Shown: positions 26,935-36,175, counted from the stretch's first letter. The stretch is DNA of 64,000 nt from Bradyrhizobium sp. B124 (GCF_038967635.1 NZ_CP152413.1:8250001-8314000), one strand, 5' to 3'. Translations and numbers: made by a program. Notes: generated by a model not told the origin, from the sequence alone.

Positions 26935-27003
26935 TAGCCCGGGTGACCGAAGCGACACCCGGGTTCGCATGCGGATCGGATCCCGCTGCGCTCATCCGGG
27001 CTA
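26935..27003. repeat. Palindromic intergenic repeat (Bradyrhizobium type)
   Basis: Left arm TAGCCCGGGTGA (26935-26946) is the near-perfect inverted copy of the right arm TCATCCGGGCTA (26992-27003), with one mismatch. The interior also contains GACACCCGGG and GGATCGGATCC. Sequences of this style (TAGCCCGGATGAGCGCAGCG) are dispersed in rhizobial genomes. It lies in the gap between the exoprotein and the FkbM gene and may act as a bidirectional terminator or simply be repetitive DNA. Confidence 0.6.
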
Positions 27004-27068
27004 CGCAATGCCCTTCAGCTCACCGTTCAGAGGAACAGAGACGCACTTCGTGCTCTCTGTAAGGTCCC

Positions 27069-27977
27069 ATGACGTCATCCGCATCAATCGCGTCCACGCC
27101 ATCAGCGTCATCTGCCGACACTGATGCTCTGGGCGCCCTGCTTGTACCCGAACGCCTCACTGCGGTGGTCGATATCGGCGCCAACCCGATCGACGTCCCG
27201 CCCTATGTGCCGCTGCTGCAGAAGCGGCTGTGCCGGCTGTTCGGCTTCGAGCCGCAGCCGAGCGCGTTGGCCGAGCTGAATGCCCGCAAGAGCGAGCTCG
27301 AAACCTATTTGCCCTACGTCATTGGCAACGGCGAGCAAGCCCGCCTTCGCATCTGTGCCGCGCCCGGCATGACCAGCCTGCTGGAGCCCGATCCCGTGAT
27401 GCTGAAGCACTTTCAGGGATTCAACGAATGGGGCCGCATCCTCGCCGACAGCAAGATCGCGACCCACCGGCTCGATGACATCGGCGAGATCGATGCGTTG
27501 GACTACCTCAAGATCGACGTGCAGGGCTCGGAGCTTGCGATCTTCCAGAATGGGCGGCGGCGGCTCGCAGACGCGGTCCTCGTCCAGACCGAGGTCTCGT
27601 TTCTCCCGCTGTACAAGCAGCAGCCGGTGTTCGGCGAGATCGACCTCGAGCTGCGCAGCCAGGGCTTCATTCCCCATGCCCTGATGGCGATCGACAAGCG
27701 CATGATCTGGCCGATGCGCGGCGTCAATCCCTATGAGGCGTTCAATCAGCTGGTCGAGGCCGACGCCGTCTATGTCCGCGATTTCACCAAGGCCGACGCA
27801 ATGAGCGCCGAGCAGCTCAAGCATCTCGCGCTGGTCGCCCATCACTGCTACGGCTCCTACGATCTCGCGGCGATCTGCGTCCAGCATTTGCTCAACCGCG
27901 CTGCGATCGTCCCCCATGCGGGAAGCCACTATTTCGAGCTCGCCGCGGCGCACCGCGCCGCCGCCAAGATCGGCTGA
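27069..27977 (+). CDS. FkbM-family methyltransferase
   Basis: 302 residues. The SAM-binding Rossmann motif is VVDIGANPIDVPPYVPLL, followed by LFGFEPQPSALAELN and the FkbM signature LDYLKIDVQGSELAIFQNG. The C-terminal half is unusual helix-rich sequence with several His and Cys. FkbM enzymes O-methylate sugars, glycolipids or other small molecules. It follows the giant exoprotein on the same strand after 167 bp containing a palindromic repeat, and may modify surface glycans linked to this locus. An AAGG ribosome site precedes the ATG. Substrate unknown. Confidence 0.85.
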   Translation: MTSSASIASTPSASSADTDALGALLVPERLTAVVDIGANPIDVPPYVPLLQKRLCRLFGFEPQPSALAELNARKSELETYLPYVIGNGEQARLRICAAPGMTSLLEPDPVMLKHFQGFNEWGRILADSKIATHRLDDIGEIDALDYLKIDVQGSELAIFQNGRRRLADAVLVQTEVSFLPLYKQQPVFGEIDLELRSQGFIPHALMAIDKRMIWPMRGVNPYEAFNQLVEADAVYVRDFTKADAMSAEQLKHLALVAHHCYGSYDLAAICVQHLLNRAAIVPHAGSHYFELAAAHRAAAKIG

Positions 27978-28004
27978 GAGGCCGGCTGAGAGACCGGCAG
28001 AAAA

Positions 28005-28033
28005 CAGCCGGGCCCCGATCAAGAGCCCGGCTG
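28005..28033 (-). terminator. Rho-independent terminator of PstS-like gene 2
   Basis: Perfect 9-bp arms CAGCCGGGC and GCCCGGCTG. Read on the minus strand the hairpin is followed by TTTTCTG, so it fits an intrinsic terminator for the minus-strand PstS-like gene. The FkbM gene converges from the other side and may also use it. Confidence 0.75.
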
Positions 28034-28049
28034 CTGAGTCTTCCGTGAA

Positions 28050-28079
28050 ATCGTGATCCGGGTCGTCCCGGATCACGAT
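28050..28079. repeat. Perfect 13-bp inverted repeat between convergent genes
   Basis: Arms ATCGTGATCCGGG and CCCGGATCACGAT with a TCGT loop lie 14 bp from the end of the PstS-like gene. There is no T tract on either side, so it is probably a stability hairpin or a dispersed repeat, acting together with the terminator at 28005-28033. Confidence 0.65.
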
Positions 28080-28092
28080 CTCATATTGGGTG

Positions 28093-30066
28093 TTACTTCG
28101 CGCCGCCGGTGACGCCCGTGCAGCCGTCGGTCTGCGTACCCGACGTGCTGTAGGCGGCGATCGCGGTCGACGAGCCGCCGGCCGCGCTCGAGGTCAGGTA
28201 GGCATTCAGGACGTTGGTCGCCCACACGCCGTCGAGTTCGTGGAAGCCGTTGTTGCGGATGACCTTGGCGACGTTCGGATCGTAGCCTGGGTTGTCGGCG
28301 TTCGAGGTTGCCGGATTGTAGTTCGGCAGCCCGGTGACCGATCCGCCGTAGAACCAGGCAAGCCAGTTCTTCACGGCGGGCACCCTCGTCCCGGCGGTGT
28401 CGCCGTAGCAGCTATACGCGTTGAGGAAGCTCGCACCGGTGATCGGATAGTCGGTCTGCGACTGCAGCGGGATGCCGATCACGGACAGGCCGTCATAGGT
28501 CACGCCGCCAACCACGGTGCCGGCGGGATAGACCTGCGCATACAGGTTCCAGGCATCATAGCTGCTCGAGATGTCCGGGGCGGTCAGGTTGGCGAACGCC
28601 AGCTCGGCATTGTTCGGCGTCGGCGGAACGAAGTTCTGTGCCCTTCCGTTGCTGCCGACTTGGCCCGGATGATAGACGCCGAGCAGGCGCTGCCGTTCGT
28701 TCTGGACGCTGGCCGACAGCGGAGCCGCCGCGGAGATCGTGGTACCGGCGATTTCCTCGGTCACGGTCTGCGCATAGGGCTGCGTGAAGTCGGCGCTGAG
28801 ATAACCGATGCGGCCGGCGAAGCGCGGGTCCGTGCCGATCTTCAGCGCTTCGTGGTTGCTGCCCGAGGCGCTGATCCAGTGCGGATCCGGACGTTCCTCG
28901 TCTTCATCCACGTCATAGGGGTCGCTGTGGTCGGAGCTCTTCACCGCCCTGATGTTGTCGAGCAGGCGGGAGAATTTGCCCGACGGCAGGTTGGCGGTGG
29001 TGCTGCCGCCGACGCCGACACCGGAGAATATCTTCTTGTAGTTGTAGGTGCCGGTCGGGTCGAGCAGCGGGCAGAGGTTGGCGAGGTAGTTGGTGAGGAT
29101 GAAGCTCGCGCCGGCATCGTCCGCACGGTAGACCACCTTGATCGGCAGCCGGCCGCTGGTATAGGCGACCGGGGTCAGCGAGCCGTTGGTGTTGGCGTCG
29201 TAGAAGTGCTGGAATTGCTGCACGCCGTTGGCGTCGAGCGCGGGGATCAGCGTCGAGGTGTCGTGCCAGTCCGTCACGGTCGCCGAGAAGATCGCGCAGA
29301 GCTGGGCGGCCGAGAGCTGGATCGCGCCGCCGGCCTGGCTGTTCGGCGACAGCGCCGACTGGTTGGTCCAGGTCACGCCCAAGGCGGAATTGGAGGTGTT
29401 GACCGCAATCGCAACCGGGACCTCCATGGCCGGGACCTGGATCGGCGCGCCGCCGGCCGCGGTGTTGAAGCTGGCGTTCGATTTGCTCAGGGCGCCGATC
29501 AGCAGCGTGTTCTGCCAATTGGTCGACGGGACGAAATTGCTGAACGAGATGGTGGTCAGGCTTGCAATCGAGCTGGCGAGCGGCGCGTCGCTGGCGGCGA
29601 AGTCGAGCCGCGGATAGGGATAGCTCTTGAAGGCCGAATTGGCGGTGTCGCGGAACGGCGGCTTGGCCGAGGGCTTGCGCACCACGGCCGGCGCGGAGTC
29701 CGGGCTGCCGCGGAACAGTTGCCGCGCATCGTCGGCGATGTAGGCGCGCTGGCCGTTGCCGGAGCCGACGGCCGCGAACAGGCCCTCGACCGATGTCGAG
29801 AACATGGTGCAGCTGGTCGGCAGCAGGTTCGGGCTCGGCACAGCCGTCGAGAAGCTCGGCGAGAACGCCTGGCCGTCATTGGCCAGCGTCGCGCCCGCAT
29901 AGCAGTCGAAGATCTGCCGCAGCGCCAGCGACGACAGCGTGCTGCCGCCGCCGTAGATGCCGGTTTGGGCCGCAGCCGGTTGCTGGGCTCCGATCATGGC
30001 GGCGGCCGACAACACGACCAGCGAGGTCGTGCCCAGCACGCGTTCGGCGAACGATTTCGTCTTCAT
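28093..30066 (-). CDS. Large secreted PstS-like protein, paralogue 2 with altered phosphate loop
   Basis: 657 residues with a Sec signal ending QPAAAQ. The mature start GIYGGGSTLSSLALRQIFDC matches paralogue 1 at 4490, as do SYPYPRLDFAASDAPL, AAQLCAIFSATVTDW and GRIGYLSADFTQPYAQTV. The phosphate-loop counterpart is YRADDAGASFILTNYL: Arg314 is kept, but the Ser and Thr that hydrogen-bond phosphate in PstS are Ala318 and Ala320. It also ends NGC/DGC-type followed by GGAK. An AGGGAAGG ribosome site precedes the ATG. It closes the secretion locus in the opposite orientation to paralogue 1. Ligand may be something other than phosphate, or binding may be lost and the role structural. Confidence 0.75.
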   Translation of the reverse strand: MKTKSFAERVLGTTSLVVLSAAAMIGAQQPAAAQTGIYGGGSTLSSLALRQIFDCYAGATLANDGQAFSPSFSTAVPSPNLLPTSCTMFSTSVEGLFAAVGSGNGQRAYIADDARQLFRGSPDSAPAVVRKPSAKPPFRDTANSAFKSYPYPRLDFAASDAPLASSIASLTTISFSNFVPSTNWQNTLLIGALSKSNASFNTAAGGAPIQVPAMEVPVAIAVNTSNSALGVTWTNQSALSPNSQAGGAIQLSAAQLCAIFSATVTDWHDTSTLIPALDANGVQQFQHFYDANTNGSLTPVAYTSGRLPIKVVYRADDAGASFILTNYLANLCPLLDPTGTYNYKKIFSGVGVGGSTTANLPSGKFSRLLDNIRAVKSSDHSDPYDVDEDEERPDPHWISASGSNHEALKIGTDPRFAGRIGYLSADFTQPYAQTVTEEIAGTTISAAAPLSASVQNERQRLLGVYHPGQVGSNGRAQNFVPPTPNNAELAFANLTAPDISSSYDAWNLYAQVYPAGTVVGGVTYDGLSVIGIPLQSQTDYPITGASFLNAYSCYGDTAGTRVPAVKNWLAWFYGGSVTGLPNYNPATSNADNPGYDPNVAKVIRNNGFHELDGVWATNVLNAYLTSSAAGGSSTAIAAYSTSGTQTDGCTGVTGGAK

Positions 30067-30582
30067 GATAACCTTCCCTGTTTTTGTTGCGTGACGCAGC
30101 AGCGCCGCGCGACCGCCTGACGGCCGAGTGATGTCCAGAACGTCTTGTTCGATGGCTTGTGAATGGGACGGCGATGAAGAAGACCTTGCAGGAACGTCTC
30201 AAGACAATCGAAGCTGTTCGCCGCGCAGAGCGAACAGCCCTGCGCGTCGTCGTCGGCATCGGCGCCGATGTGGCTCACACCCCTTAGACAATTTGAGCTG
30301 GCGCGACGCGCAGCTGGCTTGTGGTGATTTTTCGGGCCGGTGAATTCTCGGAGGCCCGGGTGGCGCGATCCAATGTGAAGGCTGGATTACAATCAGAATG
30401 GTGGCGCGGAGCGAGGCATCCCCCGATGCCGCAATTGATCCCGAACCCGCCGCTATCCAACGCGATTGCGAGACTGTAATGAGAGCGCTGGCCGCGGGCG
30501 TCGGGGGGCGCTGGCGGGCCGCGATCGACCTGACGTGCCTGTCACCAGGCGATCGTACTCTCGACATAACGATGGATTTGAC
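30067..30582. other. Intergenic region upstream of the Mfd-like gene
   Basis: 516 bp between the divergent PstS-like gene 2 and the chosen Mfd-like start. It contains one plausible 37-codon frame (30174-30287, listed) and the upstream extension of the Mfd-like frame from 30466. No operator or terminator was recognised. Confidence 0.35.
30174..30287 (+). CDS. Possible 37-residue small protein
   Basis: An ATG opens a 37-codon frame beginning MKKTLQERLKTIEAVRRAER, which would form an amphipathic charged helix, and ends HTP before TAG. GGGACG sits a few bases upstream as a weak ribosome site. There is no family to compare it with, and at this length chance is a real alternative. Confidence 0.2.
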   Translation: MKKTLQERLKTIEAVRRAERTALRVVVGIGADVAHTP

Positions 30583-33500
30583 GTGGCGAATACCAAGAAG
30601 GCCCGCGCGGCTGCTGGCGCGAAGAAGAACAGCAAGGGATTGACGCGTTCCGGGATCTCCTCCTCCTCGCCACTCGGCATGCTGGCGCTGCATCTTCTCG
30701 AGCAATGGAAGAAGTCCGGGCGCGACGGCATCGTCTTCCTTGCGGAAAGCGAGAACAGGGCCGAGCGCCTCGGCAGCGTGCTGCATTCGCTCGATCCTTC
30801 GCTCGAGGTGCTGGTGTTCCCGAGGCTGAATACCTTGCCGTTTGACGGGCTGGAGCCGGCGCACGAGATCGCCGGCCGGCGGAGCTCGGTGTTGCGGCGT
30901 CTTGCAAAGAGCAGGAAGCCGGTCTTCCTGGTGTCGACGGCAGAGGCGATCATGGAACGGTTGCCGCTGCCCGCGAGCTGGGGCCGCCTCAGCATCAGCC
31001 TGAAGGTCGGTGCGCGCTATTCCGAGCAGGATCTCAAGGATCGTCTGGAATCTCTGGGATACGATCTCGACGAAGAGGCGGACTATCCCGGAAGCGTCCT
31101 GTTCCACGGAATGACGTTCGAAGTGTTTCCTGCCGGCGCCCTCGGGCCGTACAGGATCGAGCATTCCGGTGGCGTGATCCGCAGGATCGTCGGGGTCGAT
31201 CCCTACGAACACGACGTCGTGTTCGACACCCAGGAGCTGCTGATCGATCCGATGTCGGAACGGATTGCGTTGGGAGGCAAGCGGGCACAGCGGGCGGCGC
31301 TGCCGGATTATTGTGAGCGCGCCCACTGGATCGCGGACGCCGGAGTTGCGGGTCATGCCGATAGCTGGCTGAGCACGATCAAGGAGGCGGCCGGCCGCAG
31401 AGAGACGGATCGCGACTACTTCGGCCCCGTCGACTGGAAGCGGCTGACCAAGCGCATGAGTGCGCTGCCTCGCAAGGCGGCCTTCACCCCGACGCCCGAT
31501 TTCTCGAAGGTCGCCTCGTCGCGAAAGGCGCTCCGCGCATTTGTCGCCGACGCGCAGCGCGCCGGATCGCGGCTGGTGTTTGTCGCGGCGGTGGAGGACG
31601 ACCTGCGCGCGATCGAGCGCATGAGCGGGATCAAGGCGGAGCGCGTCGGAGATTGGAGCGAGGCGGCGAAGGGGCGGGGTGGCGAAGCGGCGCTGCTGGC
31701 TGACTTCGATACCGGCTTCATCGGTTCGGGCCGCAAGCCGCTTGTCGTCGTCACGGCGACCGACGTGCTCGGCAGCCGGGCCCATCATCCGCAGCCCATG
31801 GCCAGAGCCTGGAGTGCGGCTTTCGATCATCCCGACGTGCCGGTGCGCGGCGCGGTCGTCGTTCATCTGCCGCGCGGGCTGGCCGTGCTCGATGGCTTGC
31901 AAACCCTCGACATGGGAAAGGGATCATCGCGCGAGATGATCAGGCTGGGATTTGCCGGGGATGATGCCATGCTCGTTCCGCCCGCCGACCTTGCGCTGAT
32001 CTGGCCGTATGCGGCGGAGCGCGGCAAGCTGACATTGGACAAGGCGGACGGAAGCACGTGGTGGGCGCGACGGACCAAGGCGGAGCAGGAAATTCAACTT
32101 GCCGCCAAGGCGCTTGCCAAACACATCGCGCAGCGACGCCGCCGGCGCGCTCCCAAGCTAGTCGCTCCCGGTCCCGCATATGAGCGGTTCGTCGCGCGCT
32201 TTCCATATTTCACGACAGTCGACCAGGCGAAGGCGATTCGGGACGTGCTGGATGATCTTGCGTCGGGTCATCCGATGGACCGGGTCGTCTGCGGCGACGT
32301 CGGGTTTGGCAAGACCGAGGTTGCCTTGCGCGCGGCGGCGGCCGTTGCCCTGTCTGGCAAGCAGGTTGCTGTCGTCGTGCCGACGACCGTTCTGGCAAGA
32401 CAGCACGTCGCAACGTTCCGCAAACGGTTTGCCCCGCTCGGCATCGAGGTCGGAAGCTTGTCGCGCGCGACGTCGGCTGCGGAGCTGAAGCAGACGAAGG
32501 AAGGCCTGCGAAGCGGAAAGATGAAGATCGTGGTCGGCACGCAGGCGATCGCATCGAAGGACGTGAGATTCGCCAAGCTGAGCCTGGTCATTGTCGACGA
32601 AGAACAGCACTTCGGAGCGGCGGAGAAGGCGAAGCTTTCGGGCCTGGCGAAGAGCGTCCATACGCTTTGGATGAGTGCCACGCCGATCCCGCGCACGCTT
32701 GCGGCAGGTCTCGCCGGCTTCAGGGACCTCAGCGTGATCGCATCCCCGCCGGTCCATCGGCTTCCGGTCGTGACCAAGATCGCGCCACTTTCGGACGCCG
32801 CCATTGCCGCTGCACTGCTGCGCGAGCAGCGACGTCACGGGCAAAGCTTCCTGATCTGTCCGCGCATCCAGGATCTGGATCCGCTGTTGGCGCGCGTGCA
32901 GGCGGTGGCCCCGGAGCTGCGCATCGTTTGCCTGCATGGCAAGCTACCGGCCGACGAGATTGACGATCGAATGATGAGCTTCGTCGAAGGCGAGGCCGAC
33001 GTGTTGCTGGCGACCAACATTGTGGAAAGCGGTCTCGACATTCCCCGGGCGAACACCATCGTGGTCTGCTGGCCGGAAAAGTTTGGTCTGGCACAGCTCC
33101 ACCAGCTCAGAGGGCGGGTAGGACGCGGTGGCACGCGCGCCTTCGCGTACATGCTGACGGAATCGAACTCGGAGCAATCCGGCAAGCGGTTGGCCGTTCT
33201 CGAGGAGTTCAGCAGACCGGGCGCCGGTTTCGCGATCAGCGAGCGCGATCTGGACCTCAGAGGTGCTGGAGATCTGCTTTCCGAGCGGCAATCCGGCCAC
33301 GTGCAGGTTTTCGGGCCGGTGCTCTACAGCCATCTTCTGAAGCAGGCTTCGGAGAAGGCGAACGACCGCTCCGCCGATCTGTGGGTGCCCGATCTCAACC
33401 TTCCACTCGCCGACCTGCTGCCCCGGAGTTATGTGCAATCGGAATCCATGCGCCTTGAAATCTATGGCCGCGTCGCGAGGTGCCGAAGCGAAGACGATCT

Positions 33501-33783
33501 GGAAGATCTGGAGGAAGAGACCTCTCGCCGCTTCGGCAAGCTGCCGCCGGCCGGCCGGGATTTCTTCACAGCGGCAAGGCTCAGGATCGACTGCAAGCGG
33601 CGAGGTATCGTGAGGCTCGACGTCGGGCCGGAGGCCGTCGCAGCGACGTTCCTCCCGGGGAGGCTGCCCAAATCCAGAGCACGGTCGCTACAACGCGACG
33701 GCGATCGCGTCTTTTATTCAGGCAAGACAAACGAACCGCCGTTCGAGCGGATCGATGATCTGCTCGATATCTTGGACGAGTGA
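30583..33783 (+). CDS. Mfd-like superfamily 2 helicase (transcription-repair coupling factor paralogue)
   Basis: About 1,066 residues from a GTG at 30583; a TTG at 30466 would add 39 unconvincing residues, so the start is uncertain. The order follows Mfd: a UvrB-like N-terminal part (VFPRLNTLPFDGLEP, then PGSVLFHGMTFEVFPAGA), an RNA-polymerase-interacting CarD-like part (RGAVVVHLPRGLAVLDGLQT), then the RecG-type translocase with Walker A GDVGFGKTEVALRAA, DEEQ box VDEEQHFG, motif III SATPIPRTLAAG, TNIVESGLDIPRANTI and the QLRGRVGRG box. A TRCF C-terminal domain follows (YGRVARCRSEDDLEDLEEE). It is shorter than canonical Mfd (about 1,150) and the CarD-like part is divergent, so I read it as a second, specialised Mfd. 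The neighbours say nothing about its role. Confidence 0.8.
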   Translation: MANTKKARAAAGAKKNSKGLTRSGISSSSPLGMLALHLLEQWKKSGRDGIVFLAESENRAERLGSVLHSLDPSLEVLVFPRLNTLPFDGLEPAHEIAGRRSSVLRRLAKSRKPVFLVSTAEAIMERLPLPASWGRLSISLKVGARYSEQDLKDRLESLGYDLDEEADYPGSVLFHGMTFEVFPAGALGPYRIEHSGGVIRRIVGVDPYEHDVVFDTQELLIDPMSERIALGGKRAQRAALPDYCERAHWIADAGVAGHADSWLSTIKEAAGRRETDRDYFGPVDWKRLTKRMSALPRKAAFTPTPDFSKVASSRKALRAFVADAQRAGSRLVFVAAVEDDLRAIERMSGIKAERVGDWSEAAKGRGGEAALLADFDTGFIGSGRKPLVVVTATDVLGSRAHHPQPMARAWSAAFDHPDVPVRGAVVVHLPRGLAVLDGLQTLDMGKGSSREMIRLGFAGDDAMLVPPADLALIWPYAAERGKLTLDKADGSTWWARRTKAEQEIQLAAKALAKHIAQRRRRRAPKLVAPGPAYERFVARFPYFTTVDQAKAIRDVLDDLASGHPMDRVVCGDVGFGKTEVALRAAAAVALSGKQVAVVVPTTVLARQHVATFRKRFAPLGIEVGSLSRATSAAELKQTKEGLRSGKMKIVVGTQAIASKDVRFAKLSLVIVDEEQHFGAAEKAKLSGLAKSVHTLWMSATPIPRTLAAGLAGFRDLSVIASPPVHRLPVVTKIAPLSDAAIAAALLREQRRHGQSFLICPRIQDLDPLLARVQAVAPELRIVCLHGKLPADEIDDRMMSFVEGEADVLLATNIVESGLDIPRANTIVVCWPEKFGLAQLHQLRGRVGRGGTRAFAYMLTESNSEQSGKRLAVLEEFSRPGAGFAISERDLDLRGAGDLLSERQSGHVQVFGPVLYSHLLKQASEKANDRSADLWVPDLNLPLADLLPRSYVQSESMRLEIYGRVARCRSEDDLEDLEEETSRRFGKLPPAGRDFFTAARLRIDCKRRGIVRLDVGPEAVAATFLPGRLPKSRARSLQRDGDRVFYSGKTNEPPFERIDDLLDILDE

Positions 33784-34624
33784 GTACGGCGTTACTCCTG
33801 GCCAAGCCTTCGTCGTTGGCGATCTCCGATGCGACCGACCGCGCCGCGCTTCACGGCGCCGCCTGACTCTCGTCAGATGCGAGTCTGGTGACTGCATAGG
33901 AGCGCATCGCCCCTTGTGAGTGCATCACGCGCGCAGTGGAGATATTTCACTGCGTAGCGTCTGCGGAGAACAAATCGACTATTCCGTGCGCTGACATCGC
34001 CGTGACATGTAGCGCCGGTAGTGGACATATGAGGCGCTCCGTCCGTCGTCTTCCGGCCTGCTCCGAGCAATCGGAATGCCCCTTTCAGGCGCGAGTCGAC
34101 GGTATTTGGGGCGGGCTATGTCGTTCAGATACCGGCATTTTCGAGCCGAAATATTGTGCACGGAGCCGGAATCAGCGGTGCCGGAACGGGCACCGATTTT
34201 CGCTTTCTCGGCAGGACGACGCGTTTTGCACACCGTTCCACCCGGTGTTGCCCAAACTTGTGTCCGCTAGCGGTATCTCAAATATTGGCGTTATATTTCA
34301 ATTGCTTGTCGATATGCCGCAGTTCAAATGCCCGTGATATTTGTGCAACATTTGCCCGAAAACAGCCGCAACTCGGCTCAACGCGAGCGGTCTTTTGTTG
34401 CGTGATCGGGGGCCTTCTGTCTCATATGGAACTGCGACGGAGGGGGGCATCCCAAGGTCGTCCCGTTTTAGGTGGTTCGCTTAAGTCCCTCGCGTTCATG
34501 CGGGTGTGTCCGAAGGCGCGAAGCGACTGAGCGGGGATTTAAGGGACAAAGGGAACCAACCTGAGGGTGTTTTACCCGGCGGATCCGGAACCTTCCCTGA
34601 GATAGAGCAACTTGGAGGTTTAAC
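33784..34624. other. Long intergenic region and porin leader
   Basis: 841 bp between the Mfd-like gene and the porin. No frame in it has a recognisable domain. The stretch 34260-34400 is noticeably AT-richer and is the likely promoter area, leaving an untranslated leader of perhaps 150-250 bases before the porin ATG. A possible long-range pairing is GTCCCT near 34485 with AGGGAC near 34545. A long structured leader would fit post-transcriptional control by small RNAs, as known for porins, but that is inference. Confidence 0.4.
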
Positions 34625-36175
34625 ATGAAGATGGTTAAGAGCCTTATCCTCGGCTCGGCGGCGGCTCTCGTCGCGGTCGGCGGAGCTCAGGCGGCCGATC
34701 TTCCCGTCAAGGCCAAAGCGGTCGAGTACGTGAAGATTTGCTCCCTGTATGGTCCCGGTTTCTACTACATCCCGGGCACCGATACCTGTATCAAGCTGGG
34801 CGGCTACCTGCGTGCCGACGTCGTCGTGAACTCGAACTCGGATCACACCGGCAACACCTCGGGTGCCGGCGGTGCGAACAACCGGTTCACCAACGGCTAT
34901 ACTTGGCGCTCTCGTGAAGATCTGAACATCGATACGCGCACGGCGACCGAATACGGTGTCGTCCGTACCTTCTTCGATGCGACCTTCTCGTGGACGTCGG
35001 ACACCTACGCCGGACAGGGTAACGGCGCGACCGTTTACTCGCCGATCGGCGCGGTTCAGGCTCCGAACAACGCCAACTCCGGCGCGGTTGCAGGCGGTAC
35101 GGTCGGCGTCTACTACGCCTTCATCCAGTTCGCCGGCTTCACCATGGGTAAGGCGGTCTCGCAGTTCTCGGCTCCGTGGGCCAACTATCCGGGCAACAAC
35201 TTCGACGGTCTCGTCGGCGGCGGCGGTACGATCACTGGTGTGAACCAGTTCACCTACACCGCTCAGTTCGGCAACGGCGTGTCGCTGTCTCTGTCGGCTC
35301 AGGATCAGACGGCCTACTACCAGGCTGGCGTGAACAACATCCTCGCGGGTGGCGCTTACGGCACCAGCGACTACGCCGGCACGATTTCTCCGGACCTCGT
35401 CGCGATGCTGCGCGTCGACCAGGCTTGGGGTCTGTTCCAGGCGTCGTTCGCGGCGCATGACAACCACGCGGCCTACTACGGCGGCACTGAGTTGACCGGT
35501 CATCCGGACGACAAGTGGGGCTGGGCTGGTCAGTTGGCCTTGTCGATCAAGAACATCCCGACCGGACCTGGCGATACCATCAACGTCCAGGGCGTCTATA
35601 CCAACGGTGCGACGCGCTACAACATCCAGGACCTCGCTGGTTCGGCTGGTGCGAACACCATTTATGGTGGAACCGGTCTGCCCGGCGCGTACCAGAGCGT
35701 TGGTATCGGCGTTGCTCCTGACAGCGTGTTCGGTGCCATCGGTGGCGTCAACACCGGGCAGCAGCTGGTCACGACCTGGGGTTTCCGCGGTGCATACGTG
35801 CACAACTGGAGCCCCTACTGGAACACCTCGATCTACGGTGCTTATGCCGGCATCACCTACAACGATACGGCTAAGACCCTCCTCTGCGGCGTCGGTGGCG
35901 TGGGCGGCTCGGTTCGTACCACCCTCAATGCTCTGGGCGGCGTGATGACGACCTGCAACCCCGACTACAACATCGCGCAGATTGGTACCCAGACCCAGTG
36001 GACCCCGGTCAAGAACCTGACCTTCACGGCAGACCTGACCTACACCCACCTGGATCAGAAGTACGCTGGTACGGTCTCGGCGCCCAGCGCCGCGATCGGC
36101 AAGCCTGCCGCTCTTTACGAGCTGAAGGACCAGAATACGGTTACCCTGCTGCTCCGCGCTCAGCGCAACTGGTAA
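34625..36175 (+). CDS. Major outer-membrane porin (Omp2/porin_2 family)
   Basis: 516 residues. A typical signal peptide (MKMVKSLILGSAAALVAVGG, cleavage after AQA) leads into the rhizobial porin start ADLPVKAKAVEYVKICSLYG with GFYYIPGTDTCIKLGGYLRA. Repeated amphipathic beta strands follow, and the protein ends in aromatic LLRAQRNW, the C-terminal signature for BAM-dependent assembly. It forms a trimeric 16-strand channel for small solutes. GGAGG lies six bases before the ATG, and a strong terminator follows, as expected for an abundant monocistronic message. Codon choice looks more biased than in the neighbours (many GTC, GGC and AAC codons), consistent with high expression. Confidence 0.93.
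   Translation: MKMVKSLILGSAAALVAVGGAQAADLPVKAKAVEYVKICSLYGPGFYYIPGTDTCIKLGGYLRADVVVNSNSDHTGNTSGAGGANNRFTNGYTWRSREDLNIDTRTATEYGVVRTFFDATFSWTSDTYAGQGNGATVYSPIGAVQAPNNANSGAVAGGTVGVYYAFIQFAGFTMGKAVSQFSAPWANYPGNNFDGLVGGGGTITGVNQFTYTAQFGNGVSLSLSAQDQTAYYQAGVNNILAGGAYGTSDYAGTISPDLVAMLRVDQAWGLFQASFAAHDNHAAYYGGTELTGHPDDKWGWAGQLALSIKNIPTGPGDTINVQGVYTNGATRYNIQDLAGSAGANTIYGGTGLPGAYQSVGIGVAPDSVFGAIGGVNTGQQLVTTWGFRGAYVHNWSPYWNTSIYGAYAGITYNDTAKTLLCGVGGVGGSVRTTLNALGGVMTTCNPDYNIAQIGTQTQWTPVKNLTFTADLTYTHLDQKYAGTVSAPSAAIGKPAALYELKDQNTVTLLLRAQRNW

Noticed and set aside
28090..30120. 676-codon plus-strand frame opposite the second PstS-like gene
   Set aside because: Mirror image of the real gene; Arg/Gly/Val-rich product and convergent terminators contradict it.
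33936..34530. Open frames of 133 and 124 codons between the Mfd-like gene and the porin
   Set aside because: No ribosome sites, no recognisable domain and they overlap each other and a likely promoter region.
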